From Gentiana macrophylla (taxonomy: Eukaryota; Streptophyta; Magnoliopsida; Gentianales; Gentianaceae), in assembly GCA_026214975.1 (NCBI GenBank), contig JAOBSW010000553.1, forward strand, positions 310,001 to 374,000: DNA of 64,000 bases, read 5' to 3'. This document shows, piece after piece, positions 21,395 through 34,230 of this stretch; position 1 is the stretch's first letter; every line of letters starts with the position of its first letter. The notes beneath the pieces were generated by a model, which searched no databases, was not told where the DNA came from, and worked only from the letters and a program-made list of their open reading frames with translations. Both the position numbers and the translations under genes were made by a program.

Positions 21395-23127
21395 ACCGAG
21401 CGCTTCAAACAGAAATATAGTCAACATTGTCACATGTATTGACGAACCTTCCATACCAAAAAGATAATGCAAACGTAAAGACACAAATACATCAAACGTT
21501 GGTTCTATCTTGTGTTGACTAATGAGGGTGTGTGTGTGAAAATAGCTTCTTCGACATTAATTACTGACGACCGGTTCGGTTTATAGATGCATATGTACCA
21601 GGGTTACACCATAGGCTTATAACTCGTAAGCATCTCCACTAATCGAGGTCTAACGTCGTCTAGTACGGTCGAGCAGGACTTGAAAGGTTATATCGTTAGG
21701 CTAGGGTCGGGGTTAACGAAATGATATTTACGATAAAATAGAAGAAAGAAGGTGCAAAGGAGCTTTAACCGACACATGAATACAAAACTCGATTATCACT
21801 TCGTGTTCATTCTTTTCGACTATTTACAAACTCGGAAACCAAACCCTAACTTCAACTTTTCTTTTCCTTTTTTTTTTTTTTTTTTTTTCACTATACACAA
21901 ATCTAGCCCAAATTGGGACTAAAAACAAACTGTAGTTTTTTTTTTTTTTTTTTTTTGATTTTTTTTTGAGCATATATAAAAATAAAAATAAAAACTGTAC
22001 ACCAACACTTTTTTGAGAGTCACCACCGGCACATAGTTACACTCCTCCTTCCAACCAACTCGTAACTTACTACACCAAAACAGAATTCAAGTCTTCATGA
22101 TATTTCGCAACATCGTAAGAAATGTTGGAACTTAAAAGCTCAATTGCAAGTTGATCAAAGATATGTAGACCGAAATAAAGCTCAAGGTATCGGTAATTAC
22201 GTGTTAGTAACATAAAAGGTCAGTTCGGGTGGCGGTCTGGCCACCCTACAAAGGCTGAGAGGGGTAACTGTGGAAAAAATGTACAAGGATGGCTTATGGC
22301 TCTAGTTGAATCAAAATAAATGCCAAAACCGTCATCCCGTACCTAACAACGACGACCTTTCTATTTCGCCTCGAAGTTACTAATATAAGTTCTAGGTAAC
22401 TGGGTCGCAATACAACTATAATCGTTCACTAGTCGAGTGATCATGACGTCGAGGCTATTACGTGAAATTATTTCAATTTTCAACACATGGTAGACACTAC
22501 AAAGCAAAATGTATTCGAGTAACTACACATGCCTCACTACGGGATATGAAAGCTCGTGACACAATAAACAACGTCAAAACTATAAACATTTGAAAAAGTT
22601 CGCCCAAAATTTCACACAAAGGCGATAACCACCAAGCCACGACTCGACATAAACAAAATCAATAAAACCGGCTACTAGTCTCCACCCCCTACTTAAAAAT
22701 GAACACCGTCCTCGGTGTTGGAATAAATAAAAACGAGGGATAAAAGTCTTAGCTTAAACCCGGCAACAGGCGGAATTTTTGGCATGAAGTGTCCGCAATG
22801 CGGATTTCCAGGGTACCTGTACAATGAACAAAACAGCCTACCAACACAGGTAGACATGAAGGGGGGAATATATGTACACAAAACCACGATTTACCGGGGA
22901 TTGCTACACAAAAACGCAAAACCATGGAAGAGCACACACCACGGAGGAAACAAAAGTATGTACATAAATTTTAATGAGGCCAAAAAGGGCCTACCCAAAA
23001 GTAGTAAACAAAAGTACCAAAAAGTAACAAGTCGTTGCCCCTCGGGCTTTCAAAACAATCATAAAAAGAACAAAATAAAAAGTAAAAAAAGTGCCAAAAA
23101 CACAAAGTCGGTGTTCCCATCTTCAAC
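21395..23127 (-). other. 3' noncoding region of element A
   Basis: About 1.7 kb between the extra ORF and the polypurine tract, with two long T runs (about 21862-21889 and 21936-21966) and a second purine-tract/hairpin module at 22681-22719. Frames on the plus strand at 22784-23179 are antisense shadows and were not called. B has a shortened version of the same region at 26693-28314. Confidence 0.7.
22681..22719 (-). promoter_or_regulatory. second, internal purine-tract plus stem-loop module of A
   Basis: The plus strand reads TCCACCCCCTACTTA (22681-22695), almost the terminal purine tract, followed by AACACCG-TCCT-CGGTGTT (22702-22719), a perfect 7-bp stem with an AGGA loop in sense. It lies 1.3 kb upstream of the terminal one in the sense direction. 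Confidence 0.75.
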
Positions 23128-24623
23128 CTACTCTTCATCGGTTTCGGATTCACGCCTCTCCGCTCCCAACCCCTGTTGAGCGCCGATGTCATCACCAAAA
23201 AAGTCATCTCTGTCCATTGCCAAATCCGACCCTAAAGTAGCCGCCAAACCAAAATCGTCGAAACCTCCACCACTCGAACTAGTACCTCCAAAAGCACCAC
23301 CACTCGAACCTCCAACACCCCCAAAGGCTGCCCTACTAGACTCACCACATTGGTTAGGCTCCCCACCCTCAGAAGGTTGGTCAAAATCCACAAAGCTCTG
23401 ATGTGAAAAGGGGGGAACAAACTGTTGAACAAAAGAGGGGTATTGATACGGAGTCTGGGAAACATTAGGGAGGTGTGAGGTTGCAAAGCTATTCTGTTTG
23501 GCAAGTTCATCACTAATGGTGCGCAAGGACAACATGGCAAGACGGTTGTCATTGAACCAATCACGTTGTGCTCCTAGGGCGGTAAAGGTGACTGGTTCAA
23601 GAGTAGAACGGGCTGCCCTAGTTGGTTGGGGGGTGGTTGAGGTTGGTGCTGGACGCCATGCCTCGCTAAGTTGGACTTTTCAAGAATGGGGGGAAACTTC
23701 CTACGAATCAACACATCACCAGGTAAATGTTCCAACCCCAAAGAAACAGCCATATCCGTAATTAAACGAGGGAAAATCATGTTGGGAGTTTGCTTCCTAA
23801 CATAGGAGGAAAGCTTATCCCTAATGATCCGTGCCACGTCAACCGGAATACCGTTAAGGATAGCATAAACAATCTTGAGAGTTTCAGCACTAATTGTGGT
23901 GGATTGAGAGGTGGGATAGAGACGGTTCGTGACAAATTTCACCACAAGCTTCTCCGGTGGATTCCAGTCTTTGGTGGCAATGGAATGTCTCGGGTCGGTT
24001 TGACTCGGAATCCACGGACAGTTAGGACAAACGGCCTCTCTCACCATCTCAAGAACATCTACTGGGGGTTGTCCCGAGGAAAGCCTAGCAAAGACCTGAG
24101 TGCACTCATCAACAAAGGGGACACTCGGAAGGCGGAAGTGAAAAAGCTATTCCCTCATGACTGATATTTAACCTCTGACCCCTCAAAAGGATGTAATTCG
24201 CAGCCGCCCCTACAGCCTTAGCATTGGAAAAGAATTCTCTAACCATTGACAGATTTATCAGTTCGTCTCTAACGGTTAGAAGATTCCCCCACCCTCGGTT
24301 TTGCATCAGAAAGTTTCACTCACCTCTCCCCTATTGATCTCTCGCTCAATCAACGCTGTTTTGGACCTAAACTTGCCATTAAAAAACTCTAGGGCTTTGT
24401 CATCTATGAAACAGTTTATTTCGTCTCGGTTACGAGGCTGCCTAGGTTGGTCGGCCCTCTGCTCTCCTGTAGGGTCGTCCTCAGGCAAAACAGCAAGTGC
24501 AATAGGCTCAGCCTCACTGGCCGGTGCAGCCCCACCGCGGCTGCCACCGCCCCTCTTCCTACCACCACCACCACTACCACTACCCCTCCTACCACCCGGC
24601 ACATACGGAGTCTTCCTTTTCGT
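23128..24623 (-). pseudogene. extra (env-position) ORF of element A, broken
   Basis: Lies after integrase in the sense direction, where Athila elements carry an additional or env-like ORF. Pieces: 24306-24602 (Gly/Arg-rich start, then ALEFFNGKFRSKTALIERE), 24109-24306 (NLSMVREFFSNAKAVGAAANY), 23574-24047 (TISAETLKIVYAILNGIPVDVARIIRDKL) and 23128-23535 (Gly-rich acidic tail ending ESETDEE). This resembles the putative plant transposon protein domain of retroelements (Pfam PF20167, from memory). Three frame changes break it. Its start codon lies at 33676-33678, on the far side of B, which inserted within the fifth codon. No signal peptide or clear membrane segment was seen. Confidence 0.72.
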
Positions 24624-24628
24624 ATTAG

Positions 24629-26654
24629 TGACAGACCTAAACCTAACCTTGGAAACGGCGCCGAAAGTCGACGGACATTACCTAGGCTATCTGAGATCCT
24701 AACCGGCGCGGTGTACCGGGTCAAATTGTAGTGCTAGTCCGGTGAGTCAGTGGTCGTATTCTCAGGAAAACATGGTAATTCTTTTAAGTGGGGTTAAACA
24801 CCAAGAAGCTATTATTAACTCGATCTAAGTCGCAGGTTTATCATTTCCCCAAAGTTAGATCGTTAGATTAGTTAGTAATGTTAGAGTTAGATGTTAGATT
24901 GTTAGATGTTAGTAAAACAAGTAAATAAATAAATATTAATATAACACATATATATAATTAATATATATAAATACATAGATATATATATAAATACATAGAC
25001 ATAAATATATATATATAGATATAGATATATAAATAATTATATAAATATAGATATACTAATATATAATATATAGAAACTAGCCAAGAATATGTTACTGAAT
25101 TACGATCTCTTTTTAGTAGAAATAGATGAGACAGATCTTCCTTTTTTCAAGGTCCAATCAATTATATACGAAGCGGTATACTCCTAAGCTAGGCAATTTC
25201 TCCTCACACGAGCGTATGAAATTGTCATATGTCTTGTCCTCTGTCCAATGTCATCCTCAAGCATGGGTCACTCCCGTTTTGTCATTCGGCCAATTTTAAG
25301 GTATGTCAATTAAACAGGTGATTTCAACGTAATAATATCTCGAGTATAAATTTCAATAAGAGTTTGTTTCTCCCGAAACAAATCTACCCCCGGTTTAGGA
25401 AATCGGATTCCGTTGTCACGTTTTCACTCGGCCAATTTTACCCTCCGGTCTTTCTATTAATGAGTTCATAACCTAACTACGAGGCGTCAATTCATAATTA
25501 GATTATGAATTCTTTCATATCGATTAGCTACGTCAATACAAACATAGAAAGAGATTCATTATAAGCGATTTTAATCAATTTTAACATAGTCGTTATCTAT
25601 TTCCTAAAAAGATAAAACTAATCCAATTTCATATCTTGGCTAGATATTAAGTTAGCCTAATATCATTATACCTAATATATAGATATAAAAACAAACAAAC
25701 ATAATAACATTAGAAAATTACCGATTACAACTGCTGAATTGGAGCCTAATCCTCGTGAAAGTAACAACGACTTGAGAGACAACAATCCTCGATAATCTTC
25801 TCCAAAGATTACAACATTACTACGTTTATTCATACATATAAGCATATATACATACATACATAGACATATATATGTATACATGGGCCCAAACATAAAAGAA
25901 ATAGAAAGAAAACGATAGAGGAAAGTATATATATAGATATATACATAAATTCCGAGCGGTGATCAAATGAGCTTGAGAGGAGTATTTATAGACCACATTA
26001 CCGGCGCGTGCGAGCCTCACCGCACGTGCGGCTACACAAATGCATTTTTAATCATTAGGATCTTGTGGGCCCAGATTCAGAGATTTTCCGCCATATTCGG
26101 GCCTTCTCGGCGCGTGCCGGCCATGCAACATATCGGATGTTCAGTAAAAACCTATCTCGATTTGTAGACCTCAGATTGACATGATTTGATATTCGTTGGA
26201 AAGCTCTCATGAAGATCTACAACTTTCATTAAGGACTTTTTCTCTGAAAATGCCTCTAAGTTAGGTCAAATGTCCGTTGAAGATGAATTACGGTAGAAAC
26301 ATTAAGGACAGTTGATATGTTCGAACTTGTTAACTTATGGCATAATCTTTTATCCCACAAAACTTATGATTTATGCTTCAAAACATGTCGTTTACTTGGG
26401 ATCTTGGTAAACGTATAATCCTGCAATGAAGTACCAAAACACCAAACGTAAATCCGACACAATACTCCGGTTACTAAACCGGTACAAAACTTAGTAAAAA
26501 CTTATAAAAACACGATATTTTACATAATAACTACTACTAACATAATTAGATAAATATAAGGGATAATTGATTTGAATTGGTACAATAATGCTCAAAATGG
26601 TATCAAAAGTGGGGCGAAATGTCATAATAATGATCATAAATTTATCTCTCATCA
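24629..26654 (-). repeat. element B 3' LTR
   Basis: 2026 bp, TGACAGACC to CTCATCA. TATA on the minus strand at 25983-25991. A palindromic segment at 26002-26036 and the conserved U3 block at 26160-26240 are present. It has an AT-rich tract at 24940-25080. Confidence 0.93.
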
Positions 26655-26692
26655 CAACCCCCTACTTAGCTTTTGGTCGTCCTCGAGCAAAA
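26655..26692 (-). promoter_or_regulatory. element B polypurine tract with stem-loop
   Basis: The plus strand reads CAACCCCCTACTTAGC then TTTTGGTCG-TCCT-CGAGCAAAA (26671-26692), a 9-bp stem with one mismatch and an AGGA loop in sense. Same arrangement as in A. Confidence 0.8.
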
Positions 26693-28314
26693 CAAGCGAT
26701 AAAACAAAATGAATAAGAGATAAATTCATGAAGGTATAAGATATAAGGGACAACCAGATAATACAACCATTAGAATTACAACCAGGCTTTAACCTTAATA
26801 TAAATGTATAACAGAGTGTGTGTGTGACAAGCCTTTTCAATTTCCACTATCCTCTCTTGAATAATTCAAGCAAACACACAAATATCCATTCAGCGACCCT
26901 AATGACTTTCCTAGGTATAAGCGATATGATATTCCACACAAAGTTCTTCCGAGTACTTATTAGGATAATCCCTAAAGCATATCATTCAGTTTATACTGGG
27001 GATAGTCAGAAGATAACTAAGTTTTCAACCACAACAATTTTTTTTTTTTTTTTTTTTTTTTATGAGCTTAATTTCACATTTGTAGCATATGCCTTCATTC
27101 CCAAAGAATAGGACATTTCGTGATAACCCCTAGTGGACTACTATCATCAAAGCAATTGCCCTCATTCCCAAAGCAATAGGATGTTTCGTGATAACACCCT
27201 AATTTGGACTACTATCATCAGCGCCGGAGTCAGAACCTCATAGTGATATAGGACGTTTTCGTGATAACGCCTCACCGCACTCAAATCATTGATAGCTACA
27301 ACCGACAAACATATAGTTCATTTCTTCTTCTCTTTTTTTTTTTTCATAAACTTAACTTATATCCTTTCTATCACATTCAAACCTTCGAGATATTCACAAG
27401 ACACGCTCAAAAGTTAGGTACTAAGTTATTTGTTATTATCTAGAATAACCACTAGATCTTGAATGGATACGATTTAAAATTTTCGTTTCAATATCAAAGG
27501 CTTACGTGAAGGAATTCATGTTACACAAATATATTTGGAATTACAATGCACTTACGGTTCACGTTGGTTATATACATCCAAATTGATCATTACATCTTCA
27601 AATCCATGAAATTATGCCTTATACAATTTATTTTAATCAACTAAATAATGCTCGGAAAAAAAAATCAAAAACTAAGAGATGTATTGATACAAAATAAACA
27701 TTAACACCATTGCTAGACCAACGACTCCACTCCCCACTTACGAACTTACATTGTCCTCAATGTAAAGTGAGTGTAAATAAGTTGTTGGGAAAGCAATGGT
27801 GCACTAAAACAAGTCAAAACAAATACTCGGATGATAAAAAAGGGTGGGTGGGTGGGTCAAAGTTATAACCGTTGTGTGTGCAAATGAAATAAAAGTGTGT
27901 GAGTGTGTGATGTAATGCAAAAGGGTAGATAAACACACCACATAAACTTTTATTGATTTAAAACACACAATATTCCACAAGAGTTGAACTAATACATGTC
28001 ACACATTATTTGAAATTTAAAATGCAGACTAGATCATGATATGAAATGTGTGACAAAGTATTAACTCTGAGTCTTTTATACCCAGATCCTCAAGGGTTAT
28101 TTCAAATCGTTCTAACAACCTAAGTCTAAGAAATGATGCATTTGAATTTTCTCTTTTTTTTCCATCAGGATTTTCGGATAACCACCTAATCGTTCCCGTT
28201 TAATGTCATTCAAACATTCATCCTAAGACTTGGTGAAACAAAATGAAAATCAATCCGAAGTATTACCAAAGTATCATCCAAAGTATGAGTAATTATTATA
28301 TTTAACATTTTTAC
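26693..28314 (-). other. 3' noncoding region of element B
   Basis: Parallels the 21395-23127 region of A: a GTGTGTGTG tract near 26816, T runs near 27039-27061 and 27333-27345, and the second hairpin module at 27726-27765. No coding frame is supported. Confidence 0.65.
27726..27765 (-). promoter_or_regulatory. second, internal purine-tract plus stem-loop module of B
   Basis: TCCACTCCCCACTTA (27726-27740) followed by TTACATTG-TCCT-CAATGTAA (27746-27765), a perfect 8-bp stem with an AGGA loop in sense. The stem differs in sequence from that of A but pairs fully. Confidence 0.75.
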
Positions 28315-28358
28315 GGGCTGCCTCCCGGTAGCGCTTTTGGTTAACGTCGTTTGCTCGA
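28315..28358 (-). promoter_or_regulatory. conserved GGGAGGCAGCCC / TTAACGTC block, element B
   Basis: Plus strand: GGGCTGCCTCCC, AGCGCT and TTAACGTCGTTTGCTCGA in the same order and spacing as at 34364-34408 in A. It marks the end of the coding part in both elements. Confidence 0.7.
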
Positions 28359-28999
28359 CCAAAATGATAAGGATTAACTAATATAATATACTAAACAAAA
28401 CGGGATATTTCTAACAATTACTCACAAAAGCACGTAACAATTAAGCACATAATCCACTAAAAATAAATGCTTAAGGAGTAAAAAGGAAGGATAGTACCCG
28501 TCATTGACTACATTTATAGTCTATAGCCGACTTTATCGTGCTTCCGATTTTCTAATGTATCGTGGTGGTGGGTCATCCTCACGCATCGCATCCTTCTTCA
28601 ATACCGGTCTCCAACATGAAAGCGCAGACAAATTCGTCGAATCCAACGATTCTTGACCTTTTCCTCTCGATTTTGAGCTTTTCGTTTTGTGAGCTTCCAC
28701 ATTATTGCCGGAGTCATCTTCTTCAATTACTGCGTGTTAGTACGATCCACAAAAAGAGAACACAGTGGTCTACACAAGAATAAGATTCTAGTGGATATTT
28801 CAATAGATTGTAAATGTTAAAGACAACGCGCTCATCATTCACTCCCAAACTAAGCTCTCTCACTTACGAACATTGATCACAGCTCCCACCGTTGCTAAAA
28901 ATGGTCTACCGAGGATAAGGGGTGCACTCCTACCTCCATATCCATAACAACAAAATCGACGGGAAGTAGAATTTATCTACCTTAACCAACACGTCTTCG

Positions 29000-31240
29000 A
29001 TGACTCCTTTAGGATGTTTAATAGATCTATATGCCAGTTGAAGAGTCATCTCTCAGACGCTTAAGCTTACATATGCCAAGTTTCATGAAATCATTGTAGG
29101 ACATGAGGTTTATGCTTGAACCGAGATTACATATTGAATTCTCAAACAAAAGCCCTAATATATCACATGGGGATAGTAAAACTACCCGGATCTTTAAGTT
29201 TAGGAGGAAGCTTATGTTGAAGCAATCATGAACACTTCTCACTTAGACACACCATTTTATATTCTTCCAACTTTTCTTTCGGGATAGTATGTCTTTAAGA
29301 AACTTACCATATTCGGCATATTGATTAGAGCTTCAATGAAAGGGATATTAATAGTTAAGTGCCGAAAAGTGTCAAGAAAACGTGCATACTTCTTATCCAA
29401 CTTCATCTTTTCGGAGAATAGGAAAGTAATTCAAGATCAATTAAAGCAAGTGTTAGAATGTATACTTCCCTTACCCTTGTCGTTAGATGAATATGGTAAA
29501 GCTTCCTCGAATGATTGTGCCTTTTGAGGACACTTGTGGGTCATCATTCTGCACCTTTTCTTCAAAATATGCACTGGATGTGGTGTGCGCCTTTCGAGTT
29601 GAATCGAGGTGAATTTGGGGTGAGTGGATAAGGTTCGATTTGAATTGGCCCTTTCAAACTTGATTCCATTCTATCCTCGCTTATTGAACAAGGTTCTTAA
29701 GTCATTCGATCTTGAATTTTTCAATATTCTAGAACCTTGACCCATTCCTCATTCTCCCTTTTCAGTTCAATTTGTCTTAGGAAATCTTCAATAATGTCCT
29801 CTTCCTCTTTAGTGAATTCGGTTTATTTTCCATATCCTTTTCAAATTTACCATCTAAATCATTCTCTACTTCATTATATCCGAAGTTTTCTAATCCATTA
29901 CTTCCATGATACTTCCACTTCTAGTAATAATGAATTTTTACCTTTCTCGGGTTCCTTTCGGTATTACTTGATAATCCTCCTGAGGTCTACTGCTTTTTAC
30001 GTTCTACCTCTCTACTCAAGTGATATTCCAAATTCGTAATGAAGCTTCTACAATTCTCATTCGGTATCATGTCCACTTATAGATGTTTTCAACGCACTCA
30101 TATCCTTAGTAGTGATACACTATAGAAGTCATCATGGTTTCTATATTTCGAGCTTGAGAAGATATCACACCCAACATATTTTCCATTAATTTCTTCCATT
30201 TATTAACTCCTTCAGTTGAGTTGAACTTTGGGTGACTGGTATGCTTTGAGTGGTATATTGTGGATAAGGTCTAGGTAATGATCTGAGATTCTCGATTCGA
30301 TGTATCTCCTTGATAAACTTGATATGGATTCTTATCTTTGGATTGGATACGGTGGTTGTCCTTGCTTACTAGGGATTTCATACCAACGAAAAATAAGGTG
30401 ATCTCTTCTAATAGCATTAAACGAGTTTGAATACGCGTTGTTCAAATTCCTATGCTGTAAAAAATTCACCTTTTCCCTTGAATATCCTTTTGGTTCTTCC
30501 ATCCCTAATGACACATTATCATGATTTGAGTAGTCATTTGGTATGATATTTTCTGAGTTTACATTTTTACTGGCTAAAAAGCCGTCAAATTTCCTACTCA
30601 AATTCTCCAAGTGTGCTAGGACTTCTGTATTCGGTGTACATTCTCCCGCAAAGCTACTTTTCTTGTGCTAGAGCCGGTTTCCCACATTCGTTAATTTTGG
30701 AAATCTTTTCTATAGCATCGTAAACTATTTGGGCTTCACTCATCATTAACTAACCACCACATGCATGATCTACATCCGCACGTGAGTCTCTCCTTAATTT
30801 ACGACGTAAGTTGGATTTGCATTTCTAAGGAATAACCATGATCGGGACAAGCTCTTAATAATTTTTAAATCTTTCCCAAGCATTCCCAAGCATTTCTTCG
30901 ATCCTTGTTTAAAGTTGGCAATTTCGACTATTAATTCCAATTTTTTCCAGAGTAAAATATTGCTTTAAGAACTCGGTTTGAATCTCCTCCCAACTTGTCA
31001 ATGAATGATGTGGAAGTGATGAAACCAATCTCGTGCTCTTCCTTTTAAAGAAAAAGGAAACAAAGACATCCTCGTTAATTCACGATGAGCACCATGACTT
31101 TTGGTCAGTATTACACAATTCTTTGAAAAGATAGAGATGATGATGTGGATCCTCATCATCTTCTCCTAGAAATTGGGCTCTTGTGTCAATTAAACCAAAA
31201 GATGAGATTTTATTTCAAATTATTTGCTCCTTTATTGGGT
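29000..31240 (-). pseudogene. gag and protease remains, element B
   Basis: About 30840-31240 reads, through several frames, like Ty3 gag: a DPHHHL segment, then SLTSWEEIQTEFLKQYF and EMLGNAWERFKNY. 30332-30610 is an open but unrecognised gag C-terminal part. 29027-29242 has the protease-like CNLGSSINLMSYNDFMKLG, where the family has D-L-G-A-S, so the catalytic Asp is Asn. Nothing resembling RT or integrase lies between the protease and the 28315 block, only 650 bp away. Confidence 0.7.
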
Positions 31241-31622
31241 AAAAGAATTGGATTATTAATCTGATTCCTTCTACGATATGATCACAGATCGTCTCGGGTT
31301 TGGTGGGTGATTATTACGATTATTACGATTCCGATTCGATTATTTCCATTCCTCGGGCATGATCAAGCCCTCGTTCCGGTGTTTCATCATCGAATTCGCC
31401 ATTTCCGTATTTCGATTCAAGATGATCCGGTCATCGCCTAACGAACACGTAAAATAACTCGAAAAAGATAGTAGTAACAAAATTGATAACTTACCTATAA
31501 GGTAAGTATCAACGAAAAAAAGAAAATAGAATTGAGATAAAGAAGAGAGTTGACTTATTCTCGAGAATTTTGAGCTAATACAAGTAGTAACCCTAGACAC
31601 AAAGAAAGAAATTAGCGACGTT

Positions 31623-31640
31623 TTCCCGGCAACGGCGCCA
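31623..31640 (-). other. primer binding site, element B (tRNA-Asp type)
   Basis: The minus strand reads TGGCGCCGTTGCCGGGAA, seven bases from the 5' LTR. It is the same type as in A. Confidence 0.92.
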
Positions 31641-31647
31641 AAATCTT

Positions 31648-33663
31648 CGACAGACCTAAACCTAACCTTGAACGGCGCGTAAAGTCGACGGACATTACCT
31701 AGGCTATACAGATCCTAACCGGCGATGTACCGGGTCAAATTGTAGTGCTAAGTGGTGTGAGTCAGTCGTATTCTCGTGGAAAACATGGTAATTCTTTTAA
31801 GTGGGGTTAAACACCAAGAAGCTATTATTAACTCGATCTAAGTCGCAGTTTATCATTTCCCCAAAGTTAGATCGTTAGATTAGTTAGTAATGTTAGAGTT
31901 AGATGTTAGATTGTTAGATGTTAGTAAAACAAGTAAATAAATAAATATTAATATAACACATATATATAATTAATATATATAAATACATAGATATATATAT
32001 AAATACATAGACATAAATATATATATATAGATATAGATATATAAATAATTATATAAATATAGATATACTAATATATAATATATAGAAACTAGCCAAGAAT
32101 ATGTTACTGAATTACGATCTCTTTTTAGTAGAAATAGATGAGACAGATCTTCCTTTTTCAAGGTCCAATCAATTATATACTGAGCGGTATACTCCTAAGC
32201 TAGGCAATTTCTCCTCACACGAGCGTATGAAATTGTCATATGTCTTGTCCTCGTCCAATGTCATCCTCAAGCATGGGTCACTCCCGCTTTGTCATTCGGC
32301 CAATTTTAAGGTATGTCAATTAAAGCAGGTGATTTCAACGTAATAATATCTCGAGTATAAATTTCAATAAGAGTTTGTTTCTCCCGAAACAAATCTACCC
32401 CGGTTTAGGAAATCGGATTCCGTTGTCACGTTTTCACTCGCCAATTTTACCCTCCGGTCTTTCTATTAATGAGTTCATAACCTAACTACGAGGCGTCAAT
32501 TCATAATTAGATTATGAATTCTTTCATATCGATTAGCTACGTCAATACAAACATAGAAAGAGATTCATTATAACTGATTTTAATCAATTTTAACATAGTC
32601 GTTATCTATTTCCCTAAAAGATAAAACTAATCCAATTTCATATCTTGGCTAGATATTAAGTTAGCCTAATATCATTATACCTAATATATAGATATAAAAA
32701 CAAACAAACATAATAACATTAGAAAATTACCGATTACAACTGCTGAATTGGAGCCTAATCCTCGTGAAAGTAACAACAGCTTCAGAGACAACAATCCTCG
32801 ATAATCTTCTCCAGCATTACAACATTACTACGTTTATTCATACATATAAGCATATATACATACATACATAGACATATATATGTATACATGGGCCCAAACA
32901 TAAAAGAAATAGAAAGAAAACGATAGAGGAAAGTATATATATAGATATATACATAAATTCGAGCGGTGATCAAATGAGCTTGAGAGGAGTATTTATAGAC
33001 CACATTACCGGGCGTGCGGAGCCTCACCGGCACGTGCCGGCTACACAGTGCATTTTTAATCATTAGGATCTTGTGGGCCCAGATTCAGAGATTTTCCTGC
33101 CATATTCGGCCTTCTCCGGCGCGTGCCGGCCATGCAACATATCAGATGTTCGTAAAAACCTATCTCGAGCTGTAGACCTCAGATTGACATGATTTGATAT
33201 TCGTTGGAAAGCTCTCATGAAGATCTACAACTTTCATTAAGGACTTTTTCTCTGAAAATGCCTCTAAGTTAGGTCAAATGTCCGTTGAAGATGAATTACG
33301 GTAGAAACATTAAGGACAGTTGATATGTTCGAACTTGTTAACTTATGGCATAATCTTTTATCCCACAAAAACTTATGATTTATGCTTCAAAACATGTCGT
33401 TTACTTGGGATCTTGGTAAACGTATAATCCTGCAATGAAGTACCAAAACACCAAACGTAAATCCGACACAATACTCCGGTTACTAAACCGGTACAAAACT
33501 TAGTAAAAACTTATAAAAACACGATATTTTACATAATAACTACTACTAACATAATTAGATAAATATAAGGGATAATTGATTTGAATTGGTACAATAATGC
33601 TCAAAATGGTATCAAAAGTGGGGCGAAATGTCATAATAATGATCATAAATTTATCTCTCATCA
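31648..33663 (-). repeat. element B 5' LTR
   Basis: 2016 bp. The first base of the usual TG is C (CGACAGACC) compared with the 3' LTR. Other parts match the 3' LTR in order. Confidence 0.93.
32990..33131 (-). promoter_or_regulatory. element B U3 promoter: TATA with CCGGC palindromes
   Basis: Minus-strand CTATAAATA at 32998-32990. Upstream in sense lie CCGGCACGTGCCGG (33027-33040, perfect, with a CACGTG G-box core) and CCGGCGCGTGCCGG (33116-33129). The 3' LTR copy is slightly eroded. Confidence 0.65.
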
Positions 33664-34230
33664 ATTAGCACCAGTCATTTTCTACACCAAAAACAAAACC
33701 CAAAAATCCGACAACAACACACACACAATTATTTACAAGTCACTGGAAAAATTAAAATCAAATAAAACAAAATAAAAAAAGAAACAGATTACAAAAAAAA
33801 ATTGTGTTGAAAATCGGCTCGCCAAACAAAAATAAAACGAAAAGGACAACTCTTACCCAAAAACGAAACTCGCCGGAATTGAATGAAGGTCACCGGAGAA
33901 GCTTGACAAAAAGCTTCAAAATTTCGCCCCAACTTGCTTGGAATTGAGTGGGTTTGATGAATTTTTGGGCGGAATTAAAGAGAGGGGAGGAGTGGAAGTG
34001 GTTTGATGGAAGAAAGGTTGAATTTTGTGTTGGGTGGCTATGATTTTGGTTGAATGAAGGGCAGAAAACGGGGGGCGGCAGTTAGGTCTAGAGGGAAGAA
34101 GGAAGAAATGGGAAGACTTTTTTTAAAAAAGGCCCGTGAAAGCGCGCGCTAAGGAATGCCAAAGACGCGCTGTCAACAAAAGCGGGTGCCAAATTCGATT
34201 TCACGATCAAACATTGGCACCAAAACAGCT

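Larger units (their letters stand above)
24629..33663 (-). mobile_element. non-autonomous Ty3 element B nested in A
   Basis: LTRs 24629-26654 and 31648-33663, duplication ATTAG at 24624-24628 and 33664-33668. The tRNA-Asp PBS and polypurine tract are present. The 5.0-kb interior holds only gag and protease remains, with no RT, RNase H or integrase, so it must depend on another element. The two LTRs are nearly identical over the last 500 bp and differ elsewhere mainly by small indels at GC-rich sites. Confidence 0.94.

Noticed and set aside
22784..23179. Plus-strand frame with Cys-rich start and Lys-rich body
   Set aside because: It lies antisense to the noncoding 3' region and tail of element A's extra ORF, with no recognisable domain.
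24301..24731. Plus-strand frames rich in Pro and Thr
   Set aside because: They are reverse-complement shadows of the Gly/Arg-rich start of the extra ORF and cross the B insertion junction.
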